From contig CAVUSJ010000005.1 of the NCBI GenBank assembly GCA_963744105.1, positions 62,001-126,000 of the forward strand: a stretch of DNA of 64,000 nt, written 5' to 3'. The stretch's first letter is position 1; every line of letters begins with the position of its first letter. Positions 61,052 to 64,000 of the stretch are shown here, one piece after another. The position numbers and the translations under genes were made by a program. Below the pieces are notes generated by a model. That model made no database searches and was not told the origin of the DNA. It worked only from the letters and a program-made list of their open reading frames with translations. The DNA is from DASUPK01 sp963744105 (GTDB lineage Bacteria > Actinomycetota > Thermoleophilia > Solirubrobacterales > 70-9).

Positions 61052-61076
61052 GGCGGATTCCTGCTTCCCTGCCGGG

Positions 61077-61526
61077 ATGAGCGATCTCCTCACCATCAGC
61101 GAGGTGGCCAAGCGCTCCGGCGTCGCAGCCTCCGCCCTCCGCTTCTATGAGGACCGCGAGCTGATCTCCTCGGAGCGAGCGGGCTCCGGCCATCGCCGCT
61201 ACCCGCGCTCCGTCCTGCGGCGGATCGCATTCATCGTCTTCGCCCAGAGGATCGGTCTGACGCTGAGCGAGATCGGCGAGGAGCTCGCGAAGCTCCCCCC
61301 GGACCGAGCGCCCAACCGCAGCGACTGGTTACGGCTCTCGGCCGGCTGGACCTCCCGCATCGACGAGCGGATCGCCGAGCTCGAGCGCCTCCGCGCGGGA
61401 CTCACCGAGTGCATCGGGTGCGGCTGCCTCTCGCTCGACCGGTGCAAGCTCGCCAATCCGAACGACCGCGCCGCCGGCGGCGGACCCGGGCCGCGCTACT
61501 GGGTCGGCGACCCCCGGCCGGCCTGA
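61077..61526 (+). CDS. soxR: SoxR, redox-sensing MerR-family regulator
   Basis: A 149-residue MerR regulator. The HTH is LTISEVAKRSGVAASALRFYEDRELI with the wing SGHRRYPRSVLRR; a dimerisation helix spans 75-110. The [2Fe-2S] cysteine cluster CIGCGCLSLDRC (C-x2-C-x-C-x5-C) is typical of SoxR. It senses redox-cycling compounds and activates promoters with long spacers. ATG 61077 was chosen. It is divergent from the luciferase-domain gene, with its predicted operator between them. The C-terminus is slightly longer than E. coli SoxR, with a Gly/Pro tail. Confidence 0.93.
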   Translation: MSDLLTISEVAKRSGVAASALRFYEDRELISSERAGSGHRRYPRSVLRRIAFIVFAQRIGLTLSEIGEELAKLPPDRAPNRSDWLRLSAGWTSRIDERIAELERLRAGLTECIGCGCLSLDRCKLANPNDRAAGGGPGPRYWVGDPRPA

Positions 61527-61616
61527 CGCGCGGCCCTCGAAGATCCGCATTCCCGTCGCCTTCTAGAAGAAGTGCGTACCCCACGGTCTCGGTCGGGAGG
61601 AATAATCCATCGCCGG

Positions 61617-62207
61617 ATGGAAGTCAGACGAGTCGGCAAGAACGGCGCCGACGCGGTCACCGAGATCTTCACCCTCGCTTTCCATGAGGATCCCACCTGG
61701 AGCTGGGCCTTCCCGGACGCCGAGAAGCGGATGGAGCAGCACCAGCGCTGGTGGGGCCTTCATATGCACAGCGCCGTCCCCTACGGATGGGTATGGAGGT
61801 CTGAGGATGGCGGCGCCGCCTCGCTCTGGATTCCGGCGGGCAAGCCTGAGCTCAGCGATGAGGACGAGGAGAAGGTCGAGCCGATGCTCGGGCAGATGCT
61901 CGGCTCACATGCGGCCGACGTGATGAGGCTGCTCGACAGCTTCGACTCGAACCATCCGAACAAGCGGCCGCACTACTACCTGAGCCTGCTCGGCACCCAT
62001 CCGGACCATCGTGGACAGGGAAAGGGGATGGGACTGCTCGCTGCAAACCTGGCACTGCTCGATGAGATGGGCATGCCGACCTACTTGGAGTCGAGCAACC
62101 GCGCAAACGACCACCGCTACGAGCGACTTGGCTACACGCAGGTAGGGGAGTTCGCGGCGCCGGGCGATGAACCAACGGTGGCCTGCATGTGGCGCGATCC
62201 TGCTTGA
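61617..62207 (+). CDS. GNAT-family N-acetyltransferase
   Basis: A 196-residue acetyltransferase. The acetyl-CoA loop is LGTHPDHRGQGKGMGLLAANLAL (R-G-Q-G-K-G), with YLESSNRANDHRYERLGYTQVGEF at the C-terminal end, typical of the ribosomal/antibiotic GNAT branch with a Trp-rich N-terminal region (WSWAF, HQRWWGLH). The ATG 61617 start has a GGAGG 16 bases upstream, slightly far; an upstream GTG (61572) is an alternative. The substrate is unknown. Confidence 0.85.
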   Translation: MEVRRVGKNGADAVTEIFTLAFHEDPTWSWAFPDAEKRMEQHQRWWGLHMHSAVPYGWVWRSEDGGAASLWIPAGKPELSDEDEEKVEPMLGQMLGSHAADVMRLLDSFDSNHPNKRPHYYLSLLGTHPDHRGQGKGMGLLAANLALLDEMGMPTYLESSNRANDHRYERLGYTQVGEFAAPGDEPTVACMWRDPA

Positions 62208-62243
62208 CCCCCGCAGACTGCCTGCGCTGAGGGCCTCCGGCCG

Positions 62244-63983
62244 CTAGATCCGGCGCAGCAGCCTGGTGATCTGGCTCGCCTCGGGGACGCGAAGCGCCAG
62301 GACAGCGCCGAAGTAGGTCACGAACCCGGCGGCCAGCGCGACCCCGAGCGAGATGATCTGCGCGATCGTGCCGCGTCCGAGCGCCTGGTCCAGCCCGTCC
62401 CAGACGAAATAGCTGACGCCGGCGAGCAGCGCCGCTGCCACCAGCACCCGGGCCGCGGTCGCGAACAGGCGCGTCAGCTCCAGTCCGGCGAGCTGGCGCC
62501 GCAGGATGACCACCTCCGCGATGACGCTGGAGACCGTGGCGATCACCGTCGCGGCGACGACGCCGCCGATGCCGAACGGCGAGTAGAGGGCGAAGGAGAA
62601 GATGATGTCCACGACGAGGTTGGACCCGGCCACGGCGGTCGGGATCCAGGGCCGCTGCAGGCTGAAGAAGGTCCGGGTCAGCATCAGATAGAGACCGTTG
62701 AAGGGCAGGGAGAAGGCGAACCAGAAGAGCGCCTGCGCGACCAGGTGCGTCTGGTGCGCGTCGAACTCGCCGCGCTGGTAGACGAGCCGGGTCATCGGCA
62801 CCGAGAGCACCAGGACAGCCGCCGCGGCGGGGATCAGCAGCAGCAGGATCTGCCGCATGCCGTTCGCCATCGTGCCGCGCAGGCTCTCCCACTCCTGCCT
62901 GGCCGCGAAGCGGGCCAGCGTCGGGAACGTCACGGTCGCGACGGCCACCGAGAAGATGCCCTGGGGCAGCATGTAGATGCGGAACGCCTTGTCGATCGCG
63001 GCCGGGGCCTCGGTCGAGACCAGCGTGCCGACGATGCTGTTCAACAGCAGGTCGAAGTTGATCAGGCCTAGGCTCAGAGTCACCGGCAGCATCAGGAGGA
63101 GGACGCGCTTGACCTCCGGGATGTGCCAGTCGAAGTCCCGGGTCAGGCGGAACGGCGTATGGCGCAAGTCCCACGCCGGGATCGCGAGCTGGACCACCGT
63201 TCCGACGAGCACCCCGATCGCGTAGGCGTAGATCCGATCGTTGCCGTGGAATGCGGGCTCCAGGAGGACCAGCACGAGGATGATCACGACGTTCCAGAAG
63301 AACGGCGAGATGGCGAACGCCGCGAACCGGTCGTAGCTGTTCAGGACCCCGACCACCATTCCCGTCGCCCCGAGCAGGATCAGGATCGGGAAGAGGATCT
63401 GCGAGAGCGTGACCGTCAGGTCGAGGATCTCGCCGCTGAAGCCGGGCGCGAAGAGCGGCGTGATCACCGGCGCGAGCAGGATGAAGAGCGCCGTGATCGC
63501 CCCGAGCACCAGGGTGACCATGTAGATCAGCGTCGAGGCGAGCCGGAAGGCCTCGCGCTTGTTCCCCTTCTCGAGCTCCTCGGTGAAGACCGGCACGAAG
63601 GCGGCCTGGATCGCGGCGTCGGCGAACAGCGAGCGGACCAGGTTCGGCACCTGGAAGGCGATCGTGAAGGCCGACATCGGCCCGGTGATGCCGAAGTAGC
63701 TGGCGGCGACGATCTCCCGGACCAGGCCGGCGACCCGCGAGAAGGCCGTCGCGATCGAGAAGAACGCGGTCGAGCGGCCGAGCCGCCCCTCCTTCTCGTC
63801 GAACTCCGGCGGGATGAACGGGGTCGTCGGAGTCGGCGCCGGGATCGCCATGAAGGTCGAGGTGTCCATCGAGACCGCCTCGTGGCGGCGCTCGATCCGC
63901 TCCGCCTCCTCCAGACGCGCCCCCTCCAGGTCCGTGTCGAGGTTCAGCCCCCCCTCCATGTCCTCCTCGAGGCCCGGCGGCAC
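62244..63983 (-). CDS. murJ: Lipid II flippase MurJ (probably continuing beyond the window)
   Basis: A MATE-like MVF superfamily protein that flips lipid II across the membrane for peptidoglycan synthesis. Fourteen TM helices follow a conserved start RSTAFFSIATAFSRVAGLVREI; the essential Asp/Arg cavity loop and the central SLGLINFDLLLNS helix are present. An extra hydrophilic N-terminal region of about 65 residues (PPGLEEDMEGG, MDTSTFMAIPAPTPT) precedes the first helix and repeats PF(V/I)PP. The frame is open to the window edge, so GTG 63983 is only the first start seen here. Confidence 0.9.
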   Translation of the reverse strand: MPPGLEEDMEGGLNLDTDLEGARLEEAERIERRHEAVSMDTSTFMAIPAPTPTTPFIPPEFDEKEGRLGRSTAFFSIATAFSRVAGLVREIVAASYFGITGPMSAFTIAFQVPNLVRSLFADAAIQAAFVPVFTEELEKGNKREAFRLASTLIYMVTLVLGAITALFILLAPVITPLFAPGFSGEILDLTVTLSQILFPILILLGATGMVVGVLNSYDRFAAFAISPFFWNVVIILVLVLLEPAFHGNDRIYAYAIGVLVGTVVQLAIPAWDLRHTPFRLTRDFDWHIPEVKRVLLLMLPVTLSLGLINFDLLLNSIVGTLVSTEAPAAIDKAFRIYMLPQGIFSVAVATVTFPTLARFAARQEWESLRGTMANGMRQILLLLIPAAAAVLVLSVPMTRLVYQRGEFDAHQTHLVAQALFWFAFSLPFNGLYLMLTRTFFSLQRPWIPTAVAGSNLVVDIIFSFALYSPFGIGGVVAATVIATVSSVIAEVVILRRQLAGLELTRLFATAARVLVAAALLAGVSYFVWDGLDQALGRGTIAQIISLGVALAAGFVTYFGAVLALRVPEASQITRLLRRI

Positions 63984-64000
63984 GAACGGGCGTCCGGGAT

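Overview
The window is high-GC, densely coded chromosomal DNA from an actinobacterium. The best guess is class Thermoleophilia (Solirubrobacterales or Gaiellales type). The basis is the gene order polA, rpsA, coaE, uvrB, uvrA on one strand, the HadA/HadB-type dehydratase pair, F420-type oxidoreductase folds, and a cspA gene followed by a tiny Lys/Arg-rich protein. No rRNA or tRNA gene, CRISPR array or intact insertion sequence was seen.

Layout. 1-13.1 kb: 5' part of uvrA, uvrB, three MFS transporters, a VOC protein, a YbhN-type membrane protein, a small K+ channel and a PhoD-type phosphatase. 13.1-20.6 kb: an accessory region with low coding density. It holds a TetR regulator with a clear operator, SnoaL, SRPBCC and GFA family genes, cspA, a histone-H1-like protein and a secreted protein. 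Dispersed through it is a family of short paired hairpin repeats (nine sites) that I did not see elsewhere in the window. 20.7-32.7 kb: secreted protease, lytic transglycosylase, coaE, rpsA, an FAD oxidoreductase, polA and malic enzyme. 32.7-38 kb: mixed metabolism, ending in a phosphofructokinase with pyrophosphate-type residues. 38-48.9 kb: tryptophan genes in two blocks, hisIE-trpE-trpG-trpD-trpC and trpF-trpB-trpA, separated by a plus-strand fatty-acid/SDR pair and an HtrA-like protease. 48.9-56.9 kb: a tightly packed minus-strand housekeeping run (hadA, hadB, hrcA, dnaJ, prmA, murI, DUF1232, yqeY, phoH, ybeY, era). 57-64 kb: lepA, a methyltransferase, a SoxR regulator with a recognisable operator facing a luciferase-domain gene, an acetyltransferase, and murJ at the right edge.

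How it fits together. The minus strand carries most core functions in long runs whose genes overlap by 1-8 bases. They cover translation and ribosome maturation, protein folding, nucleotide-excision repair, peptidoglycan precursor supply and Trp biosynthesis. Plus-strand genes are mainly accessory. The most unusual items are the paired hairpin repeats and the leader they share with gene starts, the SoxR-type divergent promoter, the TetR promoter and operator with no normal start codon, and several very short genes (51-75 aa) with good ribosome-binding sites or conserved-looking context.
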